Positions 19,541-27,839 of a stretch of 64,000 bases of DNA are shown in pieces. Made by a program: the position numbers and the translations under genes. Numbering within the stretch: the stretch's first letter is position 1; each line of letters begins with the position of its first letter. Below the pieces are notes generated by a model, which was not told where the DNA came from, made no database searches, and saw only the letters and a program-made list of their open reading frames with translations. The stretch is from Amycolatopsis oliviviridis (GTDB lineage Bacteria > Actinomycetota > Actinomycetes > Mycobacteriales > Pseudonocardiaceae): assembly GCF_014654365.1 (NCBI RefSeq), contig NZ_BNAY01000005.1, forward strand, positions 620,001-684,000, read 5' to 3'.

Positions 19541-21820
19541 TCAGACCTGAGCCTGCGCGTAGGACTCCAGGGCCGCGAGCTGCGCCGGGTCGAGCGACGG
19601 CCGCACCGTCTCCGCCGCCTTCGTCAGATGCGCGGCGGTGACCTCCTTGGCCTCCAGCGACTCCCGCATCGCGGTCAGCGCGGCCTCCCTGATCAGCGCC
19701 GCGCAGTCCGCCGCCGAGTAACCGTCCAAAGTGGCCGCATACGCCGCCAAGTCCACATCGGACGCTAGCGGCGTGTTCTTGGCGCTGGCGGCCAGGATCG
19801 CCTCACGCGCGTGCGCGTCCGGCGGCGGGACGTAGACGCGGCGCTCCAGCCGTCCCGGCCGCAGCAGGGCCGGGTCGACCAGCTCAGGGCGGTTCGTCGC
19901 GCCGAGCACGACGACCTCGCGCATCGGCTCGACCCCGTCCAGCTCGGTCAGCAGGGCCGCGACGACCCGGTCCGACACGCCGGAGTCCGAGGACTGGCCG
20001 CGGCGCGGGGCGAGCGCGTCGATCTCGTCGAGGAAGATCAGCGACGGCGCGGCCTCGGCGGCGCGGCGGAACAGCTCCCGCACCGCGCGCTCGGATTCGC
20101 CGACCCATTTGTCCATCAGTTCGGCGCCCTTGACCGCGAAGACGTTCAGCGCGCCGGTGCCCGCGAGCGCGCGGACCAGGAACGTTTTGCCGCCACCGGG
20201 CGGCCCGTACAGCAGCACGCCGCGCGGTGGATCGACGCCGAGGCGGGCGAACGAGTCCGGGTAGCGCAGCGGCCACAGCACCGCCTCGGTGAGCGACTGC
20301 TTGACGTCGGTCATGTTGCCGACGTCGTCGAGGGTCAGCCCGCCGGTGGCCAGATTGTCCGAAGTGGACATCGAGATGGGGCGGACGGTGGTCAGCGCGT
20401 CGAGCAGGTCCTGCTGGGAGATCCGCGGCTCGTCGGCCTCACGCTGCCGCAGCGCGGCGCGGAGGGCGGCGTCCCGGCGGAGCGCGATGAGGTCGGCGGC
20501 CACGAAGCCGGGGGTGCGTTCGGCGATCGGGCCCACGTCGACGCCGGACTCCAGCGGGGCTTCGCGCAGGAGTACGCGCAGCAGTTCCGTGCGGGTCTTC
20601 GCGTCCGGGAGCGGGAGGCCGAGTTCTCGGTCGAGCAGGTCGGCGGCGCGCAGCCTCGGATCGGCCGACTCGGCCCGCCCGGTGGTGGCGACGACGGCGA
20701 AACCCTTGTTGCGCAAGGCTTTGCGCAGGTCGTCGAGGACGACCGTCGCGAGCGGTGGCGGCTGGGACGCGGGGAGCAGTGAGTCGATGTCGGTGATCAT
20801 CAGGACGGCGGGATCGTCGTCGCGGGTGGCCTGCTCGATCGCTTCCCGCAGCCGCGCGGCGGCCACGTTCGGGTCGAGGACGGCGATGTTCGGCGCCGCG
20901 ATCGACACCACCCGCACCTTCTCGGCCTGGGCCACGGCGCGGACCAGCGTCGCCTTCCCGACGCCCTCCGGTCCGGACAGCAGGACCCCGAGATGCGCCG
21001 ACGTCCCGAGCTTGGCCAGCAGTTCCGGGCGGTGGAACGCCAGGTCGAACCACTCCGCGAGCTTGCGCGCGGCCGATTCGGATCCGGCGAGATCCGACAG
21101 GGGCGGCACGGCCTCCTCGGCGACCTCGTCGATCTGCTCGTCTTCGACGATCTCGGCGTCGATGAAATCCTCGTGCGGGGTGGCGGGTGTGCTGCGGACC
21201 AGCGTCGTCCCGGCACGGGCCGGGGCGGTGGCGGGCTCGGCCTCGCCGGTGCGGGCGCCGTCGCGCCAGCTGACCACAGTGGACGGTCCGACGGCGACCG
21301 GGCCCGACGGCTCGGTCGCGGTGACGGTGAGCAGCTCGTTCGTCCACGTCATGCCGATGGCGCGGGAAAGCTGGCCGCGGACGGCGGGGACGTCGGAGCC
21401 CGGAGGGGGCGCGAGGTCCTGGGGGAGCAGGGAAACCGCGTCGCCGACGGTCAGCACCTTGCCGATCAGGGCGAGCCGCAGGGTGTGCGGGGAGAGCGAC
21501 ACGCTCGCGATCCGCGAGCCGGCCACGGTGACCGTCTTCGCGGCCGACACCTCCGCCGGCGCGACGACCACCTCCGAGCCCTCGGTCACGCCGAGGTTCG
21601 ACATCGTGACGTCGTCGAGGAGGATCACGCCCGGGATCCCCGCCGCGTCCGACGGGGCGGCCAGCGCCGAGCTGACCCGCGCGCCGGTGACGCGGACCGC
21701 GTCCCAGGCCATCAGGCCGAGCGCGTCGAGGACTTCGGGGTGCAGCCGGACGACGCCGCGGCGGGAGTCCAAGGCGGACGGGGTGTGCCGGACGGTCAGC
21801 GTGATCTGGGGTGCGCTCAC
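19541..21820 (-). CDS. CDC48/p97-like double AAA+ ATPase
   Basis: 759 residues from GTG (complement 21818-21820). The N-terminal ~190 residues resemble a CDC48 N-domain (RRGVVRLHPEVLDALGLMAW, SVSLSPHTLRLALIGKVLTV). The first AAA module has Walker A SGPEGVGKATLVRA (about residue 281) and a weak Walker B MITDIDSLLP. The second is canonical: YGPPGGGKTFLVRALA (about 537), LIFLDEIDALAPRRG, sensor GATNRPELVDPALL and arginine fingers RPGRLERRV. It is presumably a hexameric unfoldase or segregase in the cytoplasm. The degenerate first module suggests ATP hydrolysis mainly in the second. CDC48-type proteins occur in actinobacteria, but their clients are unknown. Confidence 0.9.
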   Translation of the reverse strand: MSAPQITLTVRHTPSALDSRRGVVRLHPEVLDALGLMAWDAVRVTGARVSSALAAPSDAAGIPGVILLDDVTMSNLGVTEGSEVVVAPAEVSAAKTVTVAGSRIASVSLSPHTLRLALIGKVLTVGDAVSLLPQDLAPPPGSDVPAVRGQLSRAIGMTWTNELLTVTATEPSGPVAVGPSTVVSWRDGARTGEAEPATAPARAGTTLVRSTPATPHEDFIDAEIVEDEQIDEVAEEAVPPLSDLAGSESAARKLAEWFDLAFHRPELLAKLGTSAHLGVLLSGPEGVGKATLVRAVAQAEKVRVVSIAAPNIAVLDPNVAAARLREAIEQATRDDDPAVLMITDIDSLLPASQPPPLATVVLDDLRKALRNKGFAVVATTGRAESADPRLRAADLLDRELGLPLPDAKTRTELLRVLLREAPLESGVDVGPIAERTPGFVAADLIALRRDAALRAALRQREADEPRISQQDLLDALTTVRPISMSTSDNLATGGLTLDDVGNMTDVKQSLTEAVLWPLRYPDSFARLGVDPPRGVLLYGPPGGGKTFLVRALAGTGALNVFAVKGAELMDKWVGESERAVRELFRRAAEAAPSLIFLDEIDALAPRRGQSSDSGVSDRVVAALLTELDGVEPMREVVVLGATNRPELVDPALLRPGRLERRVYVPPPDAHAREAILAASAKNTPLASDVDLAAYAATLDGYSAADCAALIREAALTAMRESLEAKEVTAAHLTKAAETVRPSLDPAQLAALESYAQAQV

Positions 21821-21950
21821 CCCGCCACCCTATCTACGCGGACCGTTCCCAGCGGTCGAAGGACAGGATCTCGCGGGCGGGTCGCCGGGGCGGCCGGGGC
21901 GAAGTCGCGCTGGGTCGTGTACGCGACGGCAGATGTCGCGCTCTGGGCGC

Positions 21951-22003
21951 GTTGCGAAAGCCACGTTCGCAACCTTCAACGTTGCGAACGTGGCTTTCGC
22001 AAC
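21951..22003. repeat. Family B palindrome (copy 2)
   Basis: A perfect 23-bp stem (21951-21973 with 21981-22003; arm GTTGCGAAAGCCACGTTCGC then AAC) and a 7-base loop. It lies downstream of pssA and upstream of the AAA ATPase, both on the minus strand, so here it could act only as the pssA terminator. Confidence 0.9.
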
Positions 22004-22207
22004 GTCCGGGACCCGGCGGGCGGGTGAGCGATATTCGCGTTTGCCCCCAGGTTGTCCACAGGTTCACCCACTTGTGGACAAGTCCCGCTCCCCGCCCCCG
22101 TTTCCCCAGGCCCCGTCGGATACCCCCGATACGCTGGGCGCGGGGCCGTCCCCCAGGGACGGGCGGGGGGGCTGGGGGTGTGGGCTCGGCGGGAAATCGG
22201 CCGGGGA
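22004..22207. promoter_or_regulatory. pssA-AAA intergenic remainder with a facing pair of DnaA-box-like sites
   Basis: TTGTCCACA (22052-22060) and its inverse TGTGGACAA (22073-22081) face each other across 12 bases. Both are exact matches to the GC-rich-actinomycete form of the DnaA box. They could bind DnaA, or simply form a 9-bp hairpin. No DnaA gene or other origin features are nearby, so this is not an origin. The remainder of the gap is G/C-rich with no gene visible. Confidence 0.4.
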
Positions 22208-23179
22208 TCAGCGTTTCCGGAGGCCGATTCGCCGCCATGAGCGGCGTCGCGGGCCCCGGCTGCCGTCCCGGTCCTTGTCGCTGGTGAGGGTGCGCGGAGC
22301 CCGCGCGACGTGCTGTTCGCCCCGCTGCAGCCGGACACGCTGAGCGGCACCGGCCACCACGCGCCGCAGCGGCGGGCGCAGGCCCAGCCGCCGCCTGCTC
22401 GAAGAACGCCGGATCGCGCGCCGTTCCCGCGGCGGCGCCATCCACGCCTCCGGGTGGCTGGCCAGCCAGCGCTGCCGGTACACCGAGTACGGGATGTGCG
22501 CCAGGTACAGCACCAGCGCGATCGCCAGCGCCACCAACGGGAACTGGATGATCGCGGCGGCCAGCAGGCCCACCCCGACCAGCAGCGGCGCGATCGCCTT
22601 CGGCGGCGCTTTCACGGTCTTCAGCGAAAGCGTCGGGATCCGGCTGATCAGCAGCGCGGCGACGGCGATCGTCCACACCCACACCGTGTACTGGTGCGAC
22701 CACCAGCCCTGCCCGAACTGCAGCTCCAGGATCAGCGGCAGCATCGCCAGCAGGCCACCGGCGGGCGCGGGCACGCCCACGAAGAACTCACCCGCGTACG
22801 GCGGCTGCTCGGTGTCCTCGATCAGCGTGTTGAACCGCGCCAGCCGCAGGATCATGCAGACCGCGAAGATCAGCGACGCCACCCAGCCGATCCGCTCGCC
22901 CTCCGCGTGCCACACGTACAGCACCAGCGCGGGCGCGACACCGAACGAGATGCCGTCGGACAGCGAGTCGAGCTCCTGCCCCATCTTCGACGTCGCGTCC
23001 AGCAGCCGCGCGATCCGGCCGTCCAGGCTGTCGAGCACCGCGGCGATCCCGATCGACGCGATCGCCATCGGATAGTTGCCGATCAGCGCGAACTGCACCG
23101 ACGACAGACCGGCGCACAGGGCGAGCACCGTGATGGCGTTCGGCAGCAGCCGGACACCGGGAGTGGTCACGCGGACCAT
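22208..23179 (-). CDS. pssA: CDP-diacylglycerol-serine O-phosphatidyltransferase
   Basis: 323 residues. It makes phosphatidylserine from CDP-diacylglycerol and serine in the membrane. The CDP-alcohol phosphotransferase signature DSLDGRIARLLDATSKMG followed by QELDSLSD is intact (DxxDGxxAR...GxxxDxxxD). Several hydrophobic helices follow (WVASLIFAVCMILRLARF, AIAVAALLIS, AAAIIQFPLVALAIALVLYL). The last ~80 residues are an unusual Arg-rich, soluble-looking tail (RRAIRRSSSRRRLGLRPPLR). It starts three bases after the psd stop, so psd-pssA form one operon. Confidence 0.93.
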   Translation of the reverse strand: MVRVTTPGVRLLPNAITVLALCAGLSSVQFALIGNYPMAIASIGIAAVLDSLDGRIARLLDATSKMGQELDSLSDGISFGVAPALVLYVWHAEGERIGWVASLIFAVCMILRLARFNTLIEDTEQPPYAGEFFVGVPAPAGGLLAMLPLILELQFGQGWWSHQYTVWVWTIAVAALLISRIPTLSLKTVKAPPKAIAPLLVGVGLLAAAIIQFPLVALAIALVLYLAHIPYSVYRQRWLASHPEAWMAPPRERRAIRRSSSRRRLGLRPPLRRVVAGAAQRVRLQRGEQHVARAPRTLTSDKDRDGSRGPRRRSWRRIGLRKR

Positions 23180-23182
23180 GGA

Positions 23183-23911
23183 TCAGCCTTCCGGGTGCGG
23201 CGCCGCGGGCAGCTCCGCGATCGGGGTCTCGCCGCCGATCGTGCGCTGGCCCTTCGAGACGAGCACCTTGCTGCCCGGCGGCAGGTACAGGTCGACTCGC
23301 GAGCCGAAGCGGATGATGCCGTACGTCGCGCCGACGACGGCCTTGTCACCCTCGCGGATCTCGCAGAGGATGCGCCGCGCCACCAGGCCGGCGATCTGCA
23401 CCACGACGAGCTCGTGGCCGTCTTCGGTGCGCATGAGCACGGAGTTGCGCTCGTTGTCCTCGCTCGCCTTGTCCAGGTCCGCGGACAGGAACTTCCCGGG
23501 CCGGTACGCGACCCGTTCGATCACGCCCGACGCCGGGATCCGCTGGACGTGCACGTCGAACACCGACAGGAACACGCTCACCCGCATCCGCGGTTCGGCG
23601 GGCAGCCCCAGCTCGGGCGGCGGCACGGCCTCCTCGATCAGCGAGACCAGACCGTCGGCCGACGCGACCGCGAGGCCGGACTGGGCGGGCGGGACGCGCT
23701 TGGGCTCACGGAAGAACGCGGCCGTGGCGGCCGTCGCGAGCGCGCCGACGACACCGAGGCGCTTGGAGAACTTCCGCAGCACCAGTGTCGCGGCGAGACC
23801 GCCGAACACGAACGGCCTGCCGGCCGGGTGCATCGGCGGAACGGTCTCGCGGGCCAGCTTCACGGCGTGCGCGAGGGGGTTACCAGTGGCTTCCGGCCGG
23901 TTGCCGCTCAT
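23183..23911 (-). CDS. psd: Phosphatidylserine decarboxylase (short type)
   Basis: 242 residues. A pyruvoyl-dependent enzyme that converts phosphatidylserine to phosphatidylethanolamine. The self-cleavage Gly-Ser is best placed in IIRFGSRVDLYLP (equivalent to the LGST site); RPFVFGGLAATLVLRKFSKR near the N-terminus gives a membrane-associating stretch. FLSVFDVHVQRIPASGVIER and GQRTIGGETPIAEL are also typical. The length matches the short archaetidylserine-type decarboxylases used by actinobacteria. It lies first in the psd-pssA operon, with only three bases between. Confidence 0.93.
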   Translation of the reverse strand: MSGNRPEATGNPLAHAVKLARETVPPMHPAGRPFVFGGLAATLVLRKFSKRLGVVGALATAATAAFFREPKRVPPAQSGLAVASADGLVSLIEEAVPPPELGLPAEPRMRVSVFLSVFDVHVQRIPASGVIERVAYRPGKFLSADLDKASEDNERNSVLMRTEDGHELVVVQIAGLVARRILCEIREGDKAVVGATYGIIRFGSRVDLYLPPGSKVLVSKGQRTIGGETPIAELPAAPHPEG

Positions 23912-24084
23912 TGGTCGGGTTCACCGCAGTTCGTGTCGGGGGGTCGGGACAGGAAGAGCCACCACGCTACCGCCCTGTCCGGGGCCGGGCCGTGGCCTCC
24001 CCCGGAAGGGTTTCCCCGGGCCGGGTGGGAGGGACCACATCCCGGTAACGGAAGGTGGAAATAAGCGATAACTCTAGGTAATTG

Positions 24085-24309
24085 ATGCCGATAGCCGACC
24101 TTGAGGACCCGCGAATGCCCGCCAGCCCGGACCCCGCAGGCGAGCGACTCGCCGAGCTGTTCCGAGCCTGGAAGAGGGACATTTCGGCGGCGCCCATGCC
24201 TTCACTCGTCGACCCCGTCCGCGCCGCCTCGCTGATCGCCGAAGCGCGGGCGTCCGGACGCATATGCCCCCCGACGGCACATGCGCCCGGCCGCGGCCGC
24301 TGGAACTGA
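24085..24309 (+). CDS. Small hypothetical protein
   Basis: 74 residues from ATG 24085; ATG 24115 (MPASPDPAGERLAELFRAWK) is an alternative start. The body ERLAELFRAWKRDISAAPMP, SLVDPVRAASLIAEARASGR looks like two amphipathic helices and has the GC3-rich codon use of real genes here. There are two Cys/His-containing C-terminal residues and no known domain that I recognise. It stands divergent from psd. A chance open frame remains possible. Confidence 0.4.
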   Translation: MPIADLEDPRMPASPDPAGERLAELFRAWKRDISAAPMPSLVDPVRAASLIAEARASGRICPPTAHAPGRGRWN

Positions 24310-24388
24310 GCGAACGTCCCACTCTAGTGCGCCGAACGCCGATGATCACCGGTCGCGAGTAAACCGTTACCAACGGTTACTCCGCTGG

Positions 24389-24670
24389 TCATCGGCGATA
24401 TGAGTCGTTCCGCCCGGAGCCGCGCACCAGCCGCAGCAGGGCGAGCAGCACGATCGAACCGAGAATGGCGACGCCGAAGCTGGGGAAGTCGAATTCGAAG
24501 GACCGCTCGGTGCCCGTCGCGAGCCGATAGAGGAAACCGCCCAGCGCCGCGCCGAGCACGCCGACCAGGATGCTGAACAGGCAGCCGCCCCGCCGGTCCG
24601 GGCCGCCCACCACGACGTTGGCCAGCCATCCGGCGATGGCGCCGAACACGATCCACGAGAAGAAACCCAT
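24389..24670 (-). CDS. GlsB/YeaQ/YmgE family (transglycosylase-associated) membrane protein
   Basis: 93 residues. Three hydrophobic segments: FFSWIVFGAIAGWLANVVVG, CLFSILVGVLGAALGGFLYR and FGVAILGSIVLLALLRLV. The glycine-spaced pattern GAIAGWLA...G...GCLFSILVG.LGA..GG is the hallmark of this small stress-associated family. The molecular function is unknown; the transglycosylase name is historical. It is divergent from the ArsR gene, and the 80-bp gap carries ACAA/TTGT half-sites that could influence both. Confidence 0.88.
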   Translation of the reverse strand: MGFFSWIVFGAIAGWLANVVVGGPDRRGGCLFSILVGVLGAALGGFLYRLATGTERSFEFDFPSFGVAILGSIVLLALLRLVRGSGRNDSYRR

Positions 24671-24700
24671 ACCCCGAGGCTACCGACCCGGATGGAGTAG

Positions 24701-24748
24701 CGCACAACGACACTTGTACAAGAACTCTTGTGCAACTACTGTTGTGCG
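24701..24748. promoter_or_regulatory. Array of ACAA/TTGT half-sites, candidate ArsR operator
   Basis: CGCACAAC (24701-24708) is the inverse of GTTGTGCG (24741-24748). Between them lie the perfect palindrome CTTGTACAAG (24713-24722) and CTTGTGCAAC (24727-24736). The array ends two bases before the ATG of the ArsR-type regulator and overlaps the expected core promoter, so autoregulation is likely. This is an inference from position and symmetry. Confidence 0.55.
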
Positions 24749-24750
24749 TC

Positions 24751-25314
24751 ATGGCCGACCGTGAAGTCCACGAAATCCACGATTCCAAGGTGCTCGCCGC
24801 GATGTCGCACCCGCTGCGCCGCCGCCTGCTCGACGTCCTCCGCCTCGACGGCCCGTGCACGGCGTCCGTGCTCGCCGAGCGGACCGGGCAGGCGGTCGGG
24901 AACGTCAGTCACCACCTGAAGGTGCTGGCCGCCAGTGATCTGGTCGAAGAAGCTCCGGAGCTCGCCCGCGACCGGCGTGAGCGCTGGTGGCGCCGGGTGG
25001 GATACGCGGTTTCCTGGTCGCCGTCGGACTTCCCCGACGACCCGGTCGCGGCCGCCGCCGAATCCCTTGCCCTCGAACGCCAGGTTTCCATGGCGCGCCA
25101 ATGGTTCGCGGAGCGCGAGACCTACCCCGAGGAGTGGCATCGCGCCGCCTTCGCCACCGACAGCTGGGCGAAGATGTCCGTCGCCGAACTGGCCGAACTG
25201 GAGCAGAAGGTCCATGAGCTGATCAAGTCCTACAGCGGTCGTGAGCTCCCCGACGACGGCCAGGAACGCCGTCCCGTCTTCATCTCCACCCGAGCCGTCC
25301 CGGCCCGGCCGTGA
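24751..25314 (+). CDS. ArsR-family (HTH_20) transcriptional regulator
   Basis: 187 residues from ATG 24751. The winged helix is clear: DSKVLAAMSHPLRRRLLDVL, CTASVLAERTGQAVGNVSHH, LKVLAASDLVEEAPE. The C-terminal half is alpha-helical (RQWFAERETYPEEWHRAAFA) and lacks the CxC metal site of classical ArsR/SmtB proteins, so it probably senses something other than a metal. Its stop overlaps the GTG of the following MFS transporter (GTGA), making a regulator-pump operon. Confidence 0.88.
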   Translation: MADREVHEIHDSKVLAAMSHPLRRRLLDVLRLDGPCTASVLAERTGQAVGNVSHHLKVLAASDLVEEAPELARDRRERWWRRVGYAVSWSPSDFPDDPVAAAAESLALERQVSMARQWFAERETYPEEWHRAAFATDSWAKMSVAELAELEQKVHELIKSYSGRELPDDGQERRPVFISTRAVPARP

Positions 25315-26555
25315 GCGTCCGCGAACGCGGCGGATTGCTGCGTTCCCGCGACTTCCGGCTGCTGTGGACCGGCGAGACGACCAGCGTGCTCGGCAGCTCC
25401 ATCGCCGTCGTCGCGTTGCCGCTCGTCGCGGTGGTGGCCCTCCAGGCGAGCACGTTCGCCGTCGGCCTGCTGACCGCGGCCGCCTGGCTGCCGTGGCTGC
25501 TGATCGGCCTGCCCGCCGGCGCCTGGGTCGACCGGTGGCCGAAACGGCCGATCATGCTGGCGTGCAACACCTTCTCCATGCTGGTGTTCCTGAGCGTCCC
25601 GGTCGCCGCGTGGTTCGGCCTGCTCACGATGACCCAGCTGCTCGTCGTCGCGTTGGCGGGCGGCGCCGCGAAGGTGTTCTTCAATGTCGCGTACCGCGCG
25701 TACCTGCCTTCGCTGGTCGACAAGGAACAGCTTCAGGAAGCCAACGAAAAGCTGCAGGGCAGCGAATCCGCCGCGCAGATCGGCGGACCGGGGCTGGCCG
25801 GTCTGCTGGCGCAGGGGTTCGGCGCGGTCACCGGGGTGCTCGCCGACGCCGTCAGTTTCGGGATCTCGGCGCTGTGCCTGCGATCCATCCGGTACCGCGA
25901 GCCCGAACGCCCGGCGAAGACGCGTTCGCGGCTGCGGGACGAGATCCGCGACGGCCTCGCTTTCGTCGTCCGCGACCCGTACTTGCGTGTCTTCGCGGTC
26001 TTCGGCGCTGTCTCGAACGTCGCGCTCATGGGCTACCAGTCGATCGAGGTCGTGTTCCTCGTCCGCGATCTCGGCGTGGGAGAGGGGACCGCCGGGCTCG
26101 TGCTCGCGCTCGTCGGCGCGGGCGGCATCTTCGGCGCCGCGTTGTCGGGCAAACTCGCCGCGCGGATCGGCACCGCGCGCGCCTTCGTGCTCTGCGAGGG
26201 CGCCGGATCGCTGATGATGGTGCTGGGCCCGCTGGCGAACGGCGGCTGGGGACTCGCCTTCTTCGTCGTCGCCGGATTCTCGATCAGCGCCGGGGTCGTC
26301 GGCTCGAACGTCCTCAACGCCACCTTCAAACAGCGCTACGTCCCGGCGGAGATGTTCGGCCGGGTCACCGCGAGCATGTCCATGCTGAGCCTCGGCGCGA
26401 TCGCGCTGGGCGGTCTGCTCGGCGGGCTCCTGGGGGAGATCGCCGGCGTACGGCAGACGCTCGCACTGATGGCCGGACTGGAGGTCGTCGCCGTCTTCGC
26501 CCTGCTGTTCACGCCGGTCGGCCGTCGCCGCGATTTCCCGGAGGATCGCGTTTAG
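25311..26555 (+). CDS. MFS transporter (MFS_3/EntS-like), 12 helices
   Basis: 414 residues from the GTG overlapping the regulator stop. Motifs: LLRSRDFRLLWTGETTSVLG at the N-terminus, typical of this exporter group; AGAWVDRWPKRPIMLACN for the motif-A loop; NVAYRAYLPSLVDKEQLQEA and NATFKQRYVPAEMFGRVTAS in the two halves. It is likely an exporter of a small hydrophobic compound, controlled by the co-transcribed ArsR-type regulator. Enterobactin-type siderophore export is the best-known role in this subgroup but there is no siderophore gene here. Confidence 0.88.
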   Translation: MSVRERGGLLRSRDFRLLWTGETTSVLGSSIAVVALPLVAVVALQASTFAVGLLTAAAWLPWLLIGLPAGAWVDRWPKRPIMLACNTFSMLVFLSVPVAAWFGLLTMTQLLVVALAGGAAKVFFNVAYRAYLPSLVDKEQLQEANEKLQGSESAAQIGGPGLAGLLAQGFGAVTGVLADAVSFGISALCLRSIRYREPERPAKTRSRLRDEIRDGLAFVVRDPYLRVFAVFGAVSNVALMGYQSIEVVFLVRDLGVGEGTAGLVLALVGAGGIFGAALSGKLAARIGTARAFVLCEGAGSLMMVLGPLANGGWGLAFFVVAGFSISAGVVGSNVLNATFKQRYVPAEMFGRVTASMSMLSLGAIALGGLLGGLLGEIAGVRQTLALMAGLEVVAVFALLFTPVGRRRDFPEDRV

Positions 26556-26570
26556 CCCGCTAAACGCAGG

Positions 26571-27764
26571 TCAGAGCAGGAGGACGTCGACCTCGTCGCC
26601 CTGCTCCGCCGAGTCGACGTCCTCCGGCAGCACGATCAGGCAGTTCGCCTGCGTGAACGACGCCAGCAGATGCGAGCCCGGCCCGCCGCGCGGTCCGACG
26701 ATCCCGGTGACCTCGCCCTCGGAATGCGTGTAGAAGCCCCGCCGGAACTGCCGCCGTCCGGCGGGGGACTTCATCGCCTCGGTCAGCCGGGCCCGCACCT
26801 TCTGCCGGTCCACGCCCGTATGCCCCATCGCCGCGAGCAACGCCGGCCGCAGGAACGCTTCGAACGAGACGAGCACGCTCACCGGGTTTCCGGGCAGCGT
26901 CACCACCGGCACGCCGTTCCACCGGCCGCAGCCCTGCGGCCCGCCCGGCTGCATCGCGACCTTCCGGAACTCCACGCCCTGCCCGGTCAGCGCGTCCTTC
27001 ACCACTTCGTACGCGCCCGCGCTGACCCCGCCCGAGGTCACCAGCAGATCGACGTCCGCCAGCCGCGGCTCGATCGCCGCGCGGAACTCGTCCACGTCGT
27101 CGACGACACTGCGCACGACCTCCGCCTCGCAGCCGAGCGAGCGGATCGCGGACGCCAGCATGATGCTGTTCGACTCGTAGATCTGCCCGTGCCGCAACGG
27201 TTCCGGCGCGTCGACGAGTTCGGTACCGGTGGACACGACGAGCACCTTCAACGGCCTGCGCACGGGGACCTCGGCGAGTCCGACGGCCGCCGCGAGCCCC
27301 AGTTGCGCCGGGCCCAGCACCGTCCCGGCCGAAAGCGCCAACGTGCCCTCGACGACGTCTTCGCCCTTGCGCCGGATGTGCGCGCCCAGGACGGCTGTCC
27401 TGAGAATCCGGACGTCTGTCACACCGCCGTCCGTGTGCTCCACCATCACCACCGCGTCGGCGCCGGGCGGCAACGGGGCGCCGGTCATGATCCGGTGAGC
27501 GGTACCCGGCTCCAGCTTCGCGATCTCGACCCGGCCCGCAGGGATGTCGTCGGCGACCGGCAGCGTCACCGGAGCGTTCGAGACGTCCTCGGCGCGGACG
27601 GCGTACCCGTCCATCGCGGAGTTGTCGAACGGCGGCAGCGAAACCCCCGCGAGGACGTCCTCGGCCAGGACGAGCCCGGCGGCGGAGGCGAGCGGGAGGC
27701 GGATGACGGGGGCGTTTCCGAGCAGGCCGGTGACGGTCTCACGGTGGGCGTCGACGGAGATCAC
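26571..27764 (-). CDS. moeA: Molybdopterin molybdenumtransferase
   Basis: 397 residues. It inserts molybdate into adenylated molybdopterin in molybdenum cofactor synthesis. Recognised features: PPFDNSAMDGYAVRAEDV, RIMTGAPLPPGADAVVMVEH, the MoCF-fold LVVSTGTELVDAPEPLRHGQ, TSGGVSAGAYEVVKDAL and VVTLPGNPVSVLVSFEAFLR. The length is standard. It is convergent with the MFS gene (15-bp gap) and divergent from the AIM24 pair. No other moa/mog gene is close. Confidence 0.95.
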   Translation of the reverse strand: MISVDAHRETVTGLLGNAPVIRLPLASAAGLVLAEDVLAGVSLPPFDNSAMDGYAVRAEDVSNAPVTLPVADDIPAGRVEIAKLEPGTAHRIMTGAPLPPGADAVVMVEHTDGGVTDVRILRTAVLGAHIRRKGEDVVEGTLALSAGTVLGPAQLGLAAAVGLAEVPVRRPLKVLVVSTGTELVDAPEPLRHGQIYESNSIMLASAIRSLGCEAEVVRSVVDDVDEFRAAIEPRLADVDLLVTSGGVSAGAYEVVKDALTGQGVEFRKVAMQPGGPQGCGRWNGVPVVTLPGNPVSVLVSFEAFLRPALLAAMGHTGVDRQKVRARLTEAMKSPAGRRQFRRGFYTHSEGEVTGIVGPRGGPGSHLLASFTQANCLIVLPEDVDSAEQGDEVDVLLL

Positions 27765-27839
27765 CGGACCATCCTCCCGCCTCGGGCCCCGCGTGCAACA
27801 CTCTGCGCGTCACAACGAACCACCCGGGGAGAAGAAGAC

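Noticed and set aside
22052-22081. Replication origin
   Set aside because: Only two DnaA-box matches, no dnaA/dnaN/gyrB neighbourhood and no AT-rich unwinding region.
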